A DNA stretch of 64,000 bases from Vibrio inusitatus (GCA_024346935.1 AP024878.1:1798001-1862000); one strand, 5' to 3'. Positions 9,078 to 17,810 are shown, counted from the first letter of the stretch. Notes: generated from the sequence alone by a model not told the origin. Numbers and translations: made by a program.

Positions 9078-9980
9078 ATGACTGACATCAATTCACCTAT
9101 TTTTAATCCCGAGCTTTGGGAAACAGTACCCGGTTTTGACTTTGAAGATATTACCTATCACAGAAGTAAGGGCCAAGGCACAGTCCGCATTGCCTTTGAC
9201 CGCCCCGATTGCCTGAATGCTTTTCGCCCAAGAACGGTAGACGAACTGTATACAGCTCTTGATCACGCAAGACAGTGGTCAGATATAGGCTGTGTTTTAT
9301 TGACCGGTAACGGTCCTTCTAAAAAAGGACAATGGTCGTTCTCATCGGGCGGTGATCAACGTATTCGTGGCAAAGATGGCTATAAATATGAGGGGGATGG
9401 CGAGAATGTAGCGGACGTTGCTCGCATGGGTCGCCTGCATATCCTAGAGGTTCAGCGCTTAATACGCTTTATGCCCAAAGTAGTGATTGCAGTCGTTCCA
9501 GGATGGGCCGTGGGTGGAGGGCATAGTCTGCATGTGGTTTGTGACCTTACACTTGCCTCAAAAGAACACGCCGTCTTTAAGCAAACTGACCCAGATGTTG
9601 CTTCCTTTGACTCTGGTTATGGCTCAGCTTATCTCGCTAAAATGATTGGGCAAAAGCGCGCTCGAGAGATCTTCTTCTGTGGCTTTGATTACACGGCTAA
9701 AGAAGCCTATGACATGGGCATGGTAAACAAGGTTGTCGATCATATTGATCTTGAAACTGAAGCATTGCGCTGGGCTAGCGAAATCAACAGTAAGTCGCCA
9801 ACCGCTATGCGTATGCTTAAATACGGTTTCAACCTGCCTGATGATGGCTTGGTTGGGCAACAGCTATTTGCTGGTGAAGCCACTCGCTTAGCCTACGGCA
9901 CAGACGAAGCGCAAGAAGGTCGCGATGCGTTCTTAGAGAAACGCGCCAAAGATTTCACCAAGTTCCCTTGGCACTACTAG
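9078..9980 (+). CDS. menB: MenB-like 1,4-dihydroxy-2-naphthoyl-CoA synthase (crotonase family)
   Basis: The 300-residue crotonase-fold protein carries MenB hallmarks: NAFRPRTVDELY, FSSGGDQRIRG (oxyanion loop), VPGWAVGGGHSLHVVCDL, FKQTDPDVASFDSGYGSAYLA and the C-terminal DFTKFPWHY. MenB closes the second ring of menaquinone. By eye it is far more like the actinobacterial form (for example RLHILEVQRLIRFMPKVV and the DDGLVGQQLFAGEATRLAY segment) than like E. coli MenB. It stands alone, away from other men genes. The ATG at 9078 is preferred to an in-frame GTG 12 bases upstream; the ribosome site is weak. Either a displaced menaquinone enzyme or a paralogue with a different acyl-CoA substrate. 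Confidence 0.8.
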   Translation: MTDINSPIFNPELWETVPGFDFEDITYHRSKGQGTVRIAFDRPDCLNAFRPRTVDELYTALDHARQWSDIGCVLLTGNGPSKKGQWSFSSGGDQRIRGKDGYKYEGDGENVADVARMGRLHILEVQRLIRFMPKVVIAVVPGWAVGGGHSLHVVCDLTLASKEHAVFKQTDPDVASFDSGYGSAYLAKMIGQKRAREIFFCGFDYTAKEAYDMGMVNKVVDHIDLETEALRWASEINSKSPTAMRMLKYGFNLPDDGLVGQQLFAGEATRLAYGTDEAQEGRDAFLEKRAKDFTKFPWHY

Positions 9981-9995
9981 AGCCGGTTAATCTTT

Positions 9996-10025
9996 AGAGA
10001 AGATTAATTAAATTTAATCTTCTCT
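9996..10025 (+). terminator. Hairpin downstream of the MenB-like gene
   Basis: Perfect 12-base arms (AGAGAAGATTAA/TTAATCTTCTCT) with a six-base loop lie 15 bases after the stop codon. No T run follows, so termination efficiency is uncertain, but stem strength and position suggest a 3' end or processing signal. Confidence 0.55.
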
Positions 10026-10090
10026 CCATCTTGGCTTTATCTCGGCACTTTATAGTAACTGCATATCGAGAGACAGGGAGTAAAAAGAAA

Positions 10091-10195
10091 GTGAAACACA
10101 AGAACAAGCGCGGACTATTAGTATGTGCAACGGCTTATGCGTTTTTATTTTCCATTACCCATGCTCTTGCTCATTATTTTCCAATCACGACTTAG
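10091..10195 (+). CDS. Possible 34-residue secreted or membrane peptide upstream of the PepSY-like gene
   Basis: A GTG-started frame encodes a basic N-terminus (KHKNKRG), a hydrophobic core (LLVCATAYAFLFSITHALA) and a short tail, which looks like a signal peptide or single-span membrane peptide. GGGAG lies about a dozen bases upstream, a little far. It ends 14 bases before the PepSY-like gene and is co-oriented with it, so it could be a leader peptide of that operon. It is short and could be chance; conservation would decide. Confidence 0.35.
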   Translation: MKHKNKRGLLVCATAYAFLFSITHALAHYFPITT

Positions 10196-10209
10196 CCGAG
10201 GAAACAAAC

Positions 10210-10785
10210 ATGAAACTACTTAAAACAGGACTCATTGCCAGCCTGCTTGCTGTTGTTCCATTTGTACACGCAGACGACCAACACGATGCAGCTCTAAGCC
10301 TAATGGCGATTAACTCTGGGTCAGCCAGCTTAGTTAATTTAGCTCCCGAGATTCGCAGTATATCTACTGGTGTTATTACCGAAGTTGAGCTTGATGATTA
10401 CAAAGACACCCTATTTGCTTATGAATTTAAGGTGGTGGATTTAACTGAGGGCTACAAGCACAAAATGAGCTACTCTGTTCAAGATGGTGCGCTACTAGAA
10501 CACCAATCAGAGAGCTTAACTACCTTTGGTTTCAGCGATTTAGACGACGATGAACGATATGCTATTGAGCAAGTACAGAAAGCCAACTTCGATATTTTGG
10601 CAAAGTTAACTGTACTTGAAGACAAATACTCCGCCAAGGCACTAGAGGTAGAACTTGACAGCAAAAAAGGCATCGTCTTTTACGAGGTTGAACTTGTCAG
10701 CACCGAACAAGGCAAGCAAAAGCTGTTGATTAATGTCGCAACGGGCGAAGAGATCCCTGTGATGAAGAATAAGAAACATAAATAA
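10210..10785 (+). CDS. Secreted PepSY-like protein preceding a two-component system
   Basis: The start at 10210 follows GAGGAAAC and gives a clean Sec signal (LKTGLIASLLAVVPFVHA, cleaved before DDQHD). The mature part (about 170 residues) shows two repeats of a PepSY-like pattern: a helix followed by a strand pair around FAYEFKVVDLTEGYKHKMSY and YEVELVSTEQGKQKLLIN. PepSY-type periplasmic proteins often sit beside sensor kinases and modulate or report on them. It lies 12 bases before the response-regulator gene, so the three genes form an operon. The family call is by pattern, not by alignment. Confidence 0.7.
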   Translation: MKLLKTGLIASLLAVVPFVHADDQHDAALSLMAINSGSASLVNLAPEIRSISTGVITEVELDDYKDTLFAYEFKVVDLTEGYKHKMSYSVQDGALLEHQSESLTTFGFSDLDDDERYAIEQVQKANFDILAKLTVLEDKYSAKALEVELDSKKGIVFYEVELVSTEQGKQKLLINVATGEEIPVMKNKKHK

Positions 10786-10797
10786 GGTTGAGTCTAA

Positions 10798-11484
10798 GTG
10801 AAAGTACTGGTGATCGAAGACGACAAAGATACCCGTGAGTATCTTTGTCAGTCACTCAAACAGCAAGGCTATGAGATAGACAGCGCAGATAATGGGCAAG
10901 ACGGTTTGTTTCTCGCTTTAGAGGGAGACTATCAAGTGATCATACTCGACCGCATGCTGCCTTCCATTGATGGCCTCACTGTACTTTCAACATTGCGAGC
11001 AGCCAATACGGCGGCTCGTGTACTCATTTTGAGCGCACTAGACAGTGTCGATGAAAGAGTGAAAGGACTAAAACAAGGTGGGGATGATTATCTCACCAAG
11101 CCTTTTGCTTTAGCTGAGTTAATTGCTCGTGTTGAAATTTTGGCAAGCCGTGGATCAGCTTCAACCACACCTTCAATGCAAAGCCAACTTCGAAATGGCC
11201 ATATTCAATTAGATCTCCTATCTCAAGAGGTCTACGTTGCATCGCAAAAAATCAATCTACAAGCAAAAGAATTTAAGTTACTGCGCTACTTAATAGAACA
11301 TGCAGGTCAAGTAGTGACTCGTTCACTGCTGTTTGAAGCGGTTTGGGATTACAATTTTGACCCGCAAACCAATGTTATCGACGTGCATATTGCACGCCTT
11401 AGAAAAAAACTAGAGGTTGAGGGGCAACCTAATCTCATTGAAACGGTGCGCGGTGCTGGCTATCGGATGGTAAAAGCAACATGA
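10798..11484 (+). CDS. OmpR/PhoB-family response regulator
   Basis: The 228-residue regulator has a receiver domain (1-118) with acidic pocket EDD at 7-9, phospho-acceptor D51 (ILDRMLPSIDG) and the switch lysine in DYLTKPFA, then an OmpR-type winged helix (about 130-226) ending in VRGAGYRMV. It begins at GTG. Its stop overlaps the kinase start in ATGA, so translation is coupled. It resembles the QseB/CusR/PmrA group. The PepSY-like gene directly upstream suggests a periplasmic envelope, cation or peptide signal; the regulon is unknown. Confidence 0.93.
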   Translation: MKVLVIEDDKDTREYLCQSLKQQGYEIDSADNGQDGLFLALEGDYQVIILDRMLPSIDGLTVLSTLRAANTAARVLILSALDSVDERVKGLKQGGDDYLTKPFALAELIARVEILASRGSASTTPSMQSQLRNGHIQLDLLSQEVYVASQKINLQAKEFKLLRYLIEHAGQVVTRSLLFEAVWDYNFDPQTNVIDVHIARLRKKLEVEGQPNLIETVRGAGYRMVKAT

Positions 11485-12869
11485 GCAATCTGCTAACTCA
11501 AGGCAAGGCACTTTTGACCAGCACATGGCGTCGTCACTCTCTGTGGCGGCTGTCTTTGTCTGTAGCCGTAATGCTTTGGCTTGCCGTAGCAGTAGCACTT
11601 TTTACTATTTACCAATTGAGCATACAACCTCTGATACAGTCGCGTCAGCAAATCCTGCTACAGCACGCTCAGCATTTACAAAGCGCCAGTGAAACCAATG
11701 CCTCTAGTGCTCTTCCCGAGATTCTTGATGACACCCTTTACGACCCACAAGGTATTCTCACAGTACTGCGAAGCAACGCAGGGGAGATCTATGGCTCCCT
11801 TAATCAATTTCCAAGCACTTTGCCCTTGTGTCCCGAACTCAAGCCGTTTCCTGTAGTTCGTGGAAATAGCGCCAACCTTTCTTTATTAGAAGGCTGTCAG
11901 TTTGAAATGGACGGATATTCTGTCCTTGTTGCGACCGATAGCGAATACCTATGGCAAGTACGCGAAAACTTTGAAAACGCAGCTATCGTTGTACTGATTT
12001 GTACCTTTTTCATTGCTCTTATCCCAAGCTGGATAGTTCGCCGTAAGATGAAGTCACAATTATCGGGAATTCACTCTGTGGTTTCTCAGATAGAGCAAGG
12101 CCGTTTTGACAGCAGAATTCAAACTAATAATTCTCATGATGAGTGGGACAATATTGCTCACTACATCAATGCTATGCTAGATGAGATAGAGTCATCAATC
12201 ACTCAGATACAAGGCGTAACGGACGCTATTGCTCACGATCTAAGAACGCCACTGACTCGCATTAAAAATCGAATTTCGATTCTAGAAAATGCAACTGAAA
12301 ACACACAGCAAACTAATGATCAAATTGCCCAGATCCAACAAGATTTTGATGATCTGCTGCAAACCTTCAATGCCATGCTAGAGCTCAGTAAGCTTGAGAA
12401 TATTGGTGATAAGACTCAATTTGTTGATTTAGACCTGTCGCGTATCATTCAAGATGCTGCTGAACTTGCCGAGGCACAACTAGAAGAAAAGCAACAAACA
12501 CTGTCTATAGATGTTTCACCTGTGACTATGAGAGGTGAACCTTCTTTATTGTTTCGTTTGATCTATAACCTGTTGGACAATGCTTATAAGTACTGCCCTG
12601 AGCATGCCAAAGTAAAGATCCAACTATCGCAAAATACGCTAATTATTGAAGACAATGGTCCTGGTGTACCTAAGAATCAGCAACAGAAAATCATGCAACG
12701 GCTATATCGTGCCGATAAATCGCGAAACACACCCGGACATGGGCTAGGACTGGCGTTGGTTGCGGTTGTAGCAAAATTGCATGACATGAGTATTGATGTG
12801 GGGTTCAGTCAACTAGAGCAAGAAACGGGTTTTAAGATCACCTTACATCTCCCCAAACCAAAAGGCTGA
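11481..12869 (+). CDS. Membrane sensor histidine kinase
   Basis: The 462-residue kinase has two membrane helices (about 20-45 and 160-182) bracketing a 115-residue periplasmic sensor, a HAMP region (about 185-240), a HisKA domain with H-box AIAHDLRTPLTRIKNR, and an HATPase domain with N-box YNLLDNAYKYC, EDNGPGVP and GHGLGLALV. It starts inside the regulator stop codon. The periplasmic part contains two Cys (CPELKPFP and EGCQFEM), which may form a disulfide. It is the cognate kinase of the upstream regulator. Confidence 0.92.
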   Translation: MSNLLTQGKALLTSTWRRHSLWRLSLSVAVMLWLAVAVALFTIYQLSIQPLIQSRQQILLQHAQHLQSASETNASSALPEILDDTLYDPQGILTVLRSNAGEIYGSLNQFPSTLPLCPELKPFPVVRGNSANLSLLEGCQFEMDGYSVLVATDSEYLWQVRENFENAAIVVLICTFFIALIPSWIVRRKMKSQLSGIHSVVSQIEQGRFDSRIQTNNSHDEWDNIAHYINAMLDEIESSITQIQGVTDAIAHDLRTPLTRIKNRISILENATENTQQTNDQIAQIQQDFDDLLQTFNAMLELSKLENIGDKTQFVDLDLSRIIQDAAELAEAQLEEKQQTLSIDVSPVTMRGEPSLLFRLIYNLLDNAYKYCPEHAKVKIQLSQNTLIIEDNGPGVPKNQQQKIMQRLYRADKSRNTPGHGLGLALVAVVAKLHDMSIDVGFSQLEQETGFKITLHLPKPKG

Positions 12870-12980
12870 GAAAAAGTCATACAAGCTTGATATACTGGCA
12901 GATGAACCAATGGTTCAATTTCTAACTTAGCGCGATAACTCTCCTTTTGCCGCTTATCGCGTACACCAAGCTGGACACCC

Positions 12981-14162
12981 ATGACTCAACTATTTCGTAA
13001 AAAGCCTATTTTTCTTGCCTGTTTGATCATCAGTATTGGTCAGTTGAGTATGGGCCTCGTTTTTCCATCTCTTCCTTGGATTGCTAAAGACTTCTCCATT
13101 ACTTTGGATCAGGCACAGCTACTAGTGGGTATTTACTTACTTGGATTTGGCCCTTCACAGTTCATCTACGGCCCTATTTCAGATGCACTAGGTAGAAAGA
13201 AAGTACTGCTATGTGGACTATTAATTGCCATGATGGGGCTTGGAGCGATCATCCTCTACTCGGATTCGTTCCAAGCTATGGTCTTAGGTCGTTTCCTGCA
13301 AGGTCTAGGCACTGGATGTTGCGCGGTTCTCGCTAGGGCCTCCACACGAGATAGCTATACCGGTTCTCAGCTTCCTACTGCGCTATCTTATATCGCGATG
13401 GTGGCTTCACTCACCCCACTAGTCGCTCCAGTTATAGGCGGCTTTATTAACCATTACTTTGGCTGGGGAATGGTCTTTATTTCTTTGCTTTGTTACGTTG
13501 CAGTCGCGTGGCTTGTGCTGATGATGAATTTCAAAGAAACCATGCTAGATAAGCGTAAACTCCCTACTGTCAGTACTATGCTGGGGCAGTATAAAGAGCT
13601 TCTCAACTCGCGCTATTTCATTAGCTTTTCAAGTATTTCATGGCTCAACTTTAGTTTGGTGGTCACCACAGTTTCACTAATGCCTTTCATCATGCAAGAT
13701 GAGATTGGCATGACCTCAGATCAATACGCATTGTGGGCTTTGATTCCAACCGCGGGCATGTTGATTGGCACCACGTTAAGTAATCGATTACGCCCGACAA
13801 TAGGTATTCATAAAACACTAAGGATCACTCCTTTCTTACAGATGATCGGAGCTATTTGGTTAATGTTCTGCCCAGTGGAACCATTGTGGTTGATGATTGG
13901 TCAACTATTCATGGTGCTGGGCAATGGTTTAGCACTACCATGTGCACAAGCAATGATCATGCAACCCTATGGACGTAAAGCCGGAGTGGCGGCTGCAATG
14001 TCTGGTGGCGGACAGATGATAATCTCTTCCGTTGTCAGTATGGGACTAATGGCGATAGGCTTGAGTCAAGCATGGCAACTGGGCTGTGTTATTGCTCTGT
14101 TTTCGATAATCACCTATGCCAACATCCACCGAGGCTTTAAGAGCGAAGTACCCAACGGTTAA
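12981..14162 (+). CDS. MFS drug-efflux transporter, Bcr/CflA-EmrD type
   Basis: The 393-residue protein has 12 predicted membrane helices. The MFS motif A is visible between helices 2 and 3 (GPISDALGRKK), and GRFLQGLGTGCCAVLARA with LTPLVAPVIGGFI match the Bcr/CflA-EmrD drug:H+ antiporters (DHA1). Export of amphipathic drugs or of metabolites such as arabinose or bicyclomycin is typical for the family; the substrate is not defined here. It is monocistronic and ends at a strong terminator. Confidence 0.88.
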   Translation: MTQLFRKKPIFLACLIISIGQLSMGLVFPSLPWIAKDFSITLDQAQLLVGIYLLGFGPSQFIYGPISDALGRKKVLLCGLLIAMMGLGAIILYSDSFQAMVLGRFLQGLGTGCCAVLARASTRDSYTGSQLPTALSYIAMVASLTPLVAPVIGGFINHYFGWGMVFISLLCYVAVAWLVLMMNFKETMLDKRKLPTVSTMLGQYKELLNSRYFISFSSISWLNFSLVVTTVSLMPFIMQDEIGMTSDQYALWALIPTAGMLIGTTLSNRLRPTIGIHKTLRITPFLQMIGAIWLMFCPVEPLWLMIGQLFMVLGNGLALPCAQAMIMQPYGRKAGVAAAMSGGGQMIISSVVSMGLMAIGLSQAWQLGCVIALFSIITYANIHRGFKSEVPNG

Positions 14163-14171
14163 TGGTTAACA

Positions 14172-14196
14172 AAAGAGGCGCTAAAAGCGCCTCTTT
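14172..14196 (+). terminator. Rho-independent terminator
   Basis: AAAGAGGCGC/GCGCCTCTTT forms a strong stem with loop TAAAA and a short T run, 10 bases after the transporter stop. It can also serve the convergent acetyltransferase gene. Confidence 0.85.
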
Positions 14197-14219
14197 GTAT
14201 TGCACTCAATGCGCAGTAG

Positions 14220-14780
14220 TTATTTTACGTCAATCGAACGAATCACTTTACACGGATTACCCGCTGCAACTACGTTAGCCGGAATATCTTTCACGACCAC
14301 ACTTCCTGCACCAATAACCGTATTTTCGCCAATAGTCACACCTGGGCAAACAATCACCCCCCCCCCAAGCCATACGTTGTCACCAATCTTAATCGGCAAT
14401 CCAAATTCGATTCCGACTTCAATGCGCTCGACCGGATCAACCGGGTGACCCGCAGTGTAAATTTGAACGTTAGGTGCAAACATAACGTTATCGCCGATCT
14501 CGACAGTATTAACATCTAGAATCACACAGTTGAAGTTAGCGTAGAAATTCTTGCCTAATTTGATGTTAGAACCATAGTCACAACGAAACGACGGCTCAAT
14601 ATACGCATTACCACTACCTGGAATCATATCCTCCATTGTGGCGCGCCAGTTTGGCGTTCCTGGCAGAGTCTCATTAAATTTTTTCACAGCCTTACGACAA
14701 TGGGTTCTTTCTGCAAGCAGAACCTCATCCCATGCTTCATAAGGTTCTCCAGCCAGCATCTTTTCTTTTTCAGTTTTCAT
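14220..14780 (-). CDS. Maltose/galactoside-type O-acetyltransferase (hexapeptide repeat)
   Basis: The 186-residue protein matches the Maa/LacA/NodL family of acetyl-CoA:sugar acetyltransferases. It starts MKTEKEKMLAGEPYEAWD, then shows left-handed beta-helix hexapeptides (IKLGKNFYANFNCVIL, IGDNVMFAPNVQIYTAGHP with the catalytic His, VIGAGSVVVKDIPANVV). The start at 14780 gives the family length (E. coli Maa is 183). The WLGGGVIVCPG segment is encoded across a run of ten G (14357-14366), an unusual slippage-prone tract. The gene is single, convergent with the drug pump. Confidence 0.88.
   Translation of the reverse strand: MKTEKEKMLAGEPYEAWDEVLLAERTHCRKAVKKFNETLPGTPNWRATMEDMIPGSGNAYIEPSFRCDYGSNIKLGKNFYANFNCVILDVNTVEIGDNVMFAPNVQIYTAGHPVDPVERIEVGIEFGLPIKIGDNVWLGGGVIVCPGVTIGENTVIGAGSVVVKDIPANVVAAGNPCKVIRSIDVK
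14357..14366. repeat. Homopolymer of ten C (ten G on the coding strand) inside the acetyltransferase gene
   Basis: Ten identical bases sit in the reading frame at the GGG residues of WLGGGV. A one-base slip would frameshift the last third of the protein. It is the longest G/C homopolymer I noticed in the window. Confidence 0.9.
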
Positions 14781-14982
14781 TACTACTACCGATGAAATAG
14801 TTCGGATCAGCAATATGCAAAAAGTAGGCTATGAATGCGAGACTAGAATGACAAAAAAACGAACAAGGTCACGCTCCGTCGTTATGAACTGTGAAGCTAC
14901 AAATGTGGACATTCAAGAATAATAGGAAGGATGGCGAGCATGGATAAGGTATTTAAACAATTAGGATAAAGCAGCGCAAAAA

Positions 14983-15000
14983 AGGCAGCTAATGCTGCCT
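14983..15000 (-). terminator. Rho-independent terminator of the acyltransferase gene
   Basis: On the minus strand AGGCAGC/GCTGCCT with loop ATTA is followed by six T, immediately downstream of the acyltransferase stop codon. Confidence 0.85.
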
Positions 15001-15004
15001 CTTA

Positions 15005-15916
15005 CTATTGGTCTTTATTTGTTGAATAAACACCCTTTAAGTATTCATCCTTCTCTTGCCAAACAGTGTTTAACCACCGATGAAAGCCGCGTTTAAACAC
15101 TTTGTCGTTAAAATAATCGCCGCGAAGATTCTCATCAATATCGTATACTCGAATATTGACTACTACCTTAGTTAAGCGTCCCTTCAATAGATCGTTAAAT
15201 GGGTCTTCACGATTCTCAGGATAAGCAAGAGTAACGTCTACTACTCCATCGAGTAACTCATTCATAGCGTTGAGCGTAAAGGCTACTCCGCCAGTTTTCG
15301 GTTTCAATAAATGTTGATATGGTGTCTTCGCCGTCGCCATTTTTTCTTGGCTAGCACGCGTACCTTCAGCAAAACTGATCATAGTGGTAGGTACCCGTCG
15401 AAATTTCTCACAGGCCTTGTTAATTGCATCAAAATCATCGTTACGACGTTCAGGGTTGCGCACCAAAAACTCATGAGAGTGGCGACGCATAAACGGCATG
15501 TCCAGCCCCCAGCAAGCTAAACCAACAAAGGGAACGTATAAAAGACTGTGCTTAAGCAAGAACTTGCCCATAGGAATCTTATCTTTCATCACCGAGGATA
15601 AGACAACGATATCAGCCCAACTAAGATGATTAGAGATCAACAAATACCATTGCTCGGTGGAAAGATTTTCTCCGCCTTCGATCTGCCAATCAATCTTGTT
15701 ATTTACGTTGAGTAGCCAGAGGTTAATTGTTGCCCACAACCACATCTGCTTGTTTGCCAGTTTGCTCATTGAGACTTTAACACCAGCGAATGGTAAGACG
15801 ATTTTAATAATTGCCAGAATACTAACTACAAGTGAGGTGTAAGCAGTATTTAACATGACCAAGAAAATATTCATGATCATCTGAAGATTTTTAAGCATTT
15901 GCTGAGTCCGTAGCAT
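15005..15916 (-). CDS. PlsC-type acyltransferase (YihG-like)
   Basis: The 303-residue protein has N-terminal membrane helices (about 15-60) and an acyltransferase domain with NHLSWAD (the HxxxxD motif) and SFAEGTRAS (the FxEGTR motif that binds glycerol-3-phosphate). Length and the order LISNHLSWAD, FMRRHSHEFL, FAEGTR match E. coli YihG, an inner-membrane lysophosphatidate acyltransferase that shapes phospholipid acyl composition. The start is uncertain because several in-frame ATGs (codons 1, 7, 14) lack a strong ribosome site. It is monocistronic with a terminator directly after it. Confidence 0.87.
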   Translation of the reverse strand: MLRTQQMLKNLQMIMNIFLVMLNTAYTSLVVSILAIIKIVLPFAGVKVSMSKLANKQMWLWATINLWLLNVNNKIDWQIEGGENLSTEQWYLLISNHLSWADIVVLSSVMKDKIPMGKFLLKHSLLYVPFVGLACWGLDMPFMRRHSHEFLVRNPERRNDDFDAINKACEKFRRVPTTMISFAEGTRASQEKMATAKTPYQHLLKPKTGGVAFTLNAMNELLDGVVDVTLAYPENREDPFNDLLKGRLTKVVVNIRVYDIDENLRGDYFNDKVFKRGFHRWLNTVWQEKDEYLKGVYSTNKDQ

Positions 15917-16035
15917 GTGAAGGCGTCATCATATATCAGAATTAACTGCAGATTAATCTCAAAAGTACATTTTCTTTAATCAATACTAAACATCGCACAT
16001 AAATAGGGGTAAAACAGAAACACCTCCGATCAGCT

Positions 16036-16917
16036 TTAGTTAGAATGGTGTGCCTGGGTCATTTCGGTAAATTCTTGAATATGTTCAAGCTTACTATCCG
16101 CTACACGTACCCCAGCATATAAGTGACGTCGTATTCCATCACCTAATGGCTTAGTCATAATAAGATCTTGATTTTCAAAGGTGCGCACTGCCCAATCAGG
16201 TAACGCCGCAACCCCAAAGCCACCTGAAACCATCTGCAATAATGTGGATGTATTATCTACCTTCTTCCACTTAAGTGGCTCACATTGCTGAGGCTTAAGG
16301 AATAGATTGTAAACGTCCATACGGCGCTTATCTACTGGATAAGTTAGCAACACTTCAGAGGCAAGGTCGGTAGGTTCAATAAACCGTTTACTATTCAACG
16401 GATGATCGTGGCTCATCACTAATTGCAAGTCATAACCGAACAGTGGCAGAAAATGGATATCGCCGCGAGTTTCTATATCAGAGGTAATCATAAGATCGAT
16501 CTCGCCCGCTAACAACCGCTCTTGCGGGTGCTGATGAAACCCAGACTCAAGATCTACGTCCAATTCTGTATATTGGTTTTGGAAGCGCTTAATTGTCGGT
16601 AATAGCCACTGAAAACAGGAGTGACAATCAATGGCTAAAGTAAACCGTGTATTTTCTTGTGGCTGGCTCAACTTCTGTTCCGTCGCCAAGATCTGTGGCA
16701 AAACTTGATTTGCCAACTCAATAATAACCTGCCCTTGGGCCGTAAAACGTATCGGCTTTGTCTTGCGATAGAACAGTTGCCCGCCAACTCTTACCTCAAG
16801 CTCTTTAAGTTGATGGGAAATCGCTGACTGAGTAATGTGCAAATTTTCGGCGCAACTGGCAATAGAGCCAAATTTCGCGAGTCCCTGCATTGTCCTTAAA
16901 TGTTTTAGCTCTAACAT
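16036..16917 (-). CDS. metR: LysR-family methionine regulator MetR
   Basis: The 293-residue protein begins MLELKHLRTMQ, has the LysR helix-turn-helix (SIASCAENLHITQSAISHQLKEL) and a periplasmic-binding-like effector domain (DCHSCFQWLLPTIKRF, LDLMITSDIE-like segment, VDNTSTLLQMVSGGFGVAALP). These track E. coli MetR closely along the whole length. MetR uses homocysteine as co-effector to activate metE and metH; metE is also in this window with a consensus MetR site upstream. The second of two adjacent ATGs is preferred because AGGA lies six bases before it. Confidence 0.9.
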   Translation of the reverse strand: MLELKHLRTMQGLAKFGSIASCAENLHITQSAISHQLKELEVRVGGQLFYRKTKPIRFTAQGQVIIELANQVLPQILATEQKLSQPQENTRFTLAIDCHSCFQWLLPTIKRFQNQYTELDVDLESGFHQHPQERLLAGEIDLMITSDIETRGDIHFLPLFGYDLQLVMSHDHPLNSKRFIEPTDLASEVLLTYPVDKRRMDVYNLFLKPQQCEPLKWKKVDNTSTLLQMVSGGFGVAALPDWAVRTFENQDLIMTKPLGDGIRRHLYAGVRVADSKLEHIQEFTEMTQAHHSN

Positions 16918-17080
16918 CATCCATCCTAACCATTTCTATCCTACTAACATACTCACCTAGTAATGGTGTGTAAACGTCTAGATGGCTAAAATCATCAGCA
17001 GCGGAATGAAAACGAGAATATTAAACTGTAAATAAACATGTGAGAGAGGAAGAGAGGCAAATATAGCAAGCAGAATCAAA

Positions 17081-17100
17081 AAAGGAGCTTTCGCTCCTTT
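17081..17100 (-). terminator. Rho-independent terminator of the small membrane protein gene
   Basis: AAAGGAGC/GCTCCTTT forms the stem; on the minus strand the hairpin runs into a T tract. It lies 18 bases after the stop of the 51-residue gene. Confidence 0.75.
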
Positions 17101-17118
17101 GTATTAACAAAATTGATA

Positions 17119-17274
17119 TTAACTCGTCGCCATCGAGTAGATAACGAGTGAACACCAACCTATTAGCAAAGCATAAAACGCAAGAAATTTAGGTAGGGTT
17201 CCTTCCTTACCTGTCGACTTAGAAAGACTTTGATTCTTACTATCATTCTTGAAGTTCTCTTTAATCACCATCAT
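17119..17274 (-). CDS. Small single-span membrane protein, 51 residues
   Basis: The gene encodes a hydrophilic N-terminal half rich in K, N and S (about residues 1-28) and one membrane helix (KFLAFYALLIGWCSLVIYSM, about 29-48). An AAGGA ribosome site lies seven bases before the first of two adjacent ATGs, and a proper terminator follows the stop, so the transcription unit looks complete. I do not recognise a family. The layout resembles small inner-membrane proteins that regulate larger partners, but no partner is evident. Confidence 0.6.
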   Translation of the reverse strand: MMVIKENFKNDSKNQSLSKSTGKEGTLPKFLAFYALLIGWCSLVIYSMATS

Positions 17275-17810
17275 GGTACATCCTTTTTATCCGTAATAGC
17301 CTTAAACATTATAAGTTACAATACATTAACAATGATTCAATAACAGCGATGTAAGTCACCCTTAACGACTAAAATAAGTAACGCTTCATAGTTTCTAAAA
17401 AATCAGAAAAATATCATTTATAAGCCCAATCACTTGGGGCGATACTTATACGGAAATGTTATTAATAAAGGTGCAATATGAATCAGAAATCATAAGCTAG
17501 TAACCTTTTGTAGTTAATAGTGTTTTCTAGAAACACCTTCCCACAGTTTACAGAATATCGTTCCGAAGACTTGAATTACCACTTGCTTTCAACTATCCCT
17601 ACCTCAGGATTGTATATATTTTAACCTTATGATGGGATTGGATTGTTCTCAATATAGGGGTTTAGTATCTGAGGACAAAGCAATGGACGCTTATCAAATT
17701 ACAATGCGATGTTGGAAATTGTTGCTCAAAAAAAGTCATCACTTGAGGTTTATGTCTCTAAATTTTGCAGCAAATGCTTGTGGGCAGTCCCTAGTTGGGA
17801 ATCAGCGATT
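17275..17810. other. Gene-free stretch upstream of the tad-like genes
   Basis: This 536-base AT-rich interval holds no convincing gene. Short frames such as one at 17629-17817 have no ribosome site and no family signal. It presumably contains the promoters of the small membrane protein (minus strand) and of the tad-like operon (plus strand). I see no clear operator or RNA structure in it. Confidence 0.5.
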
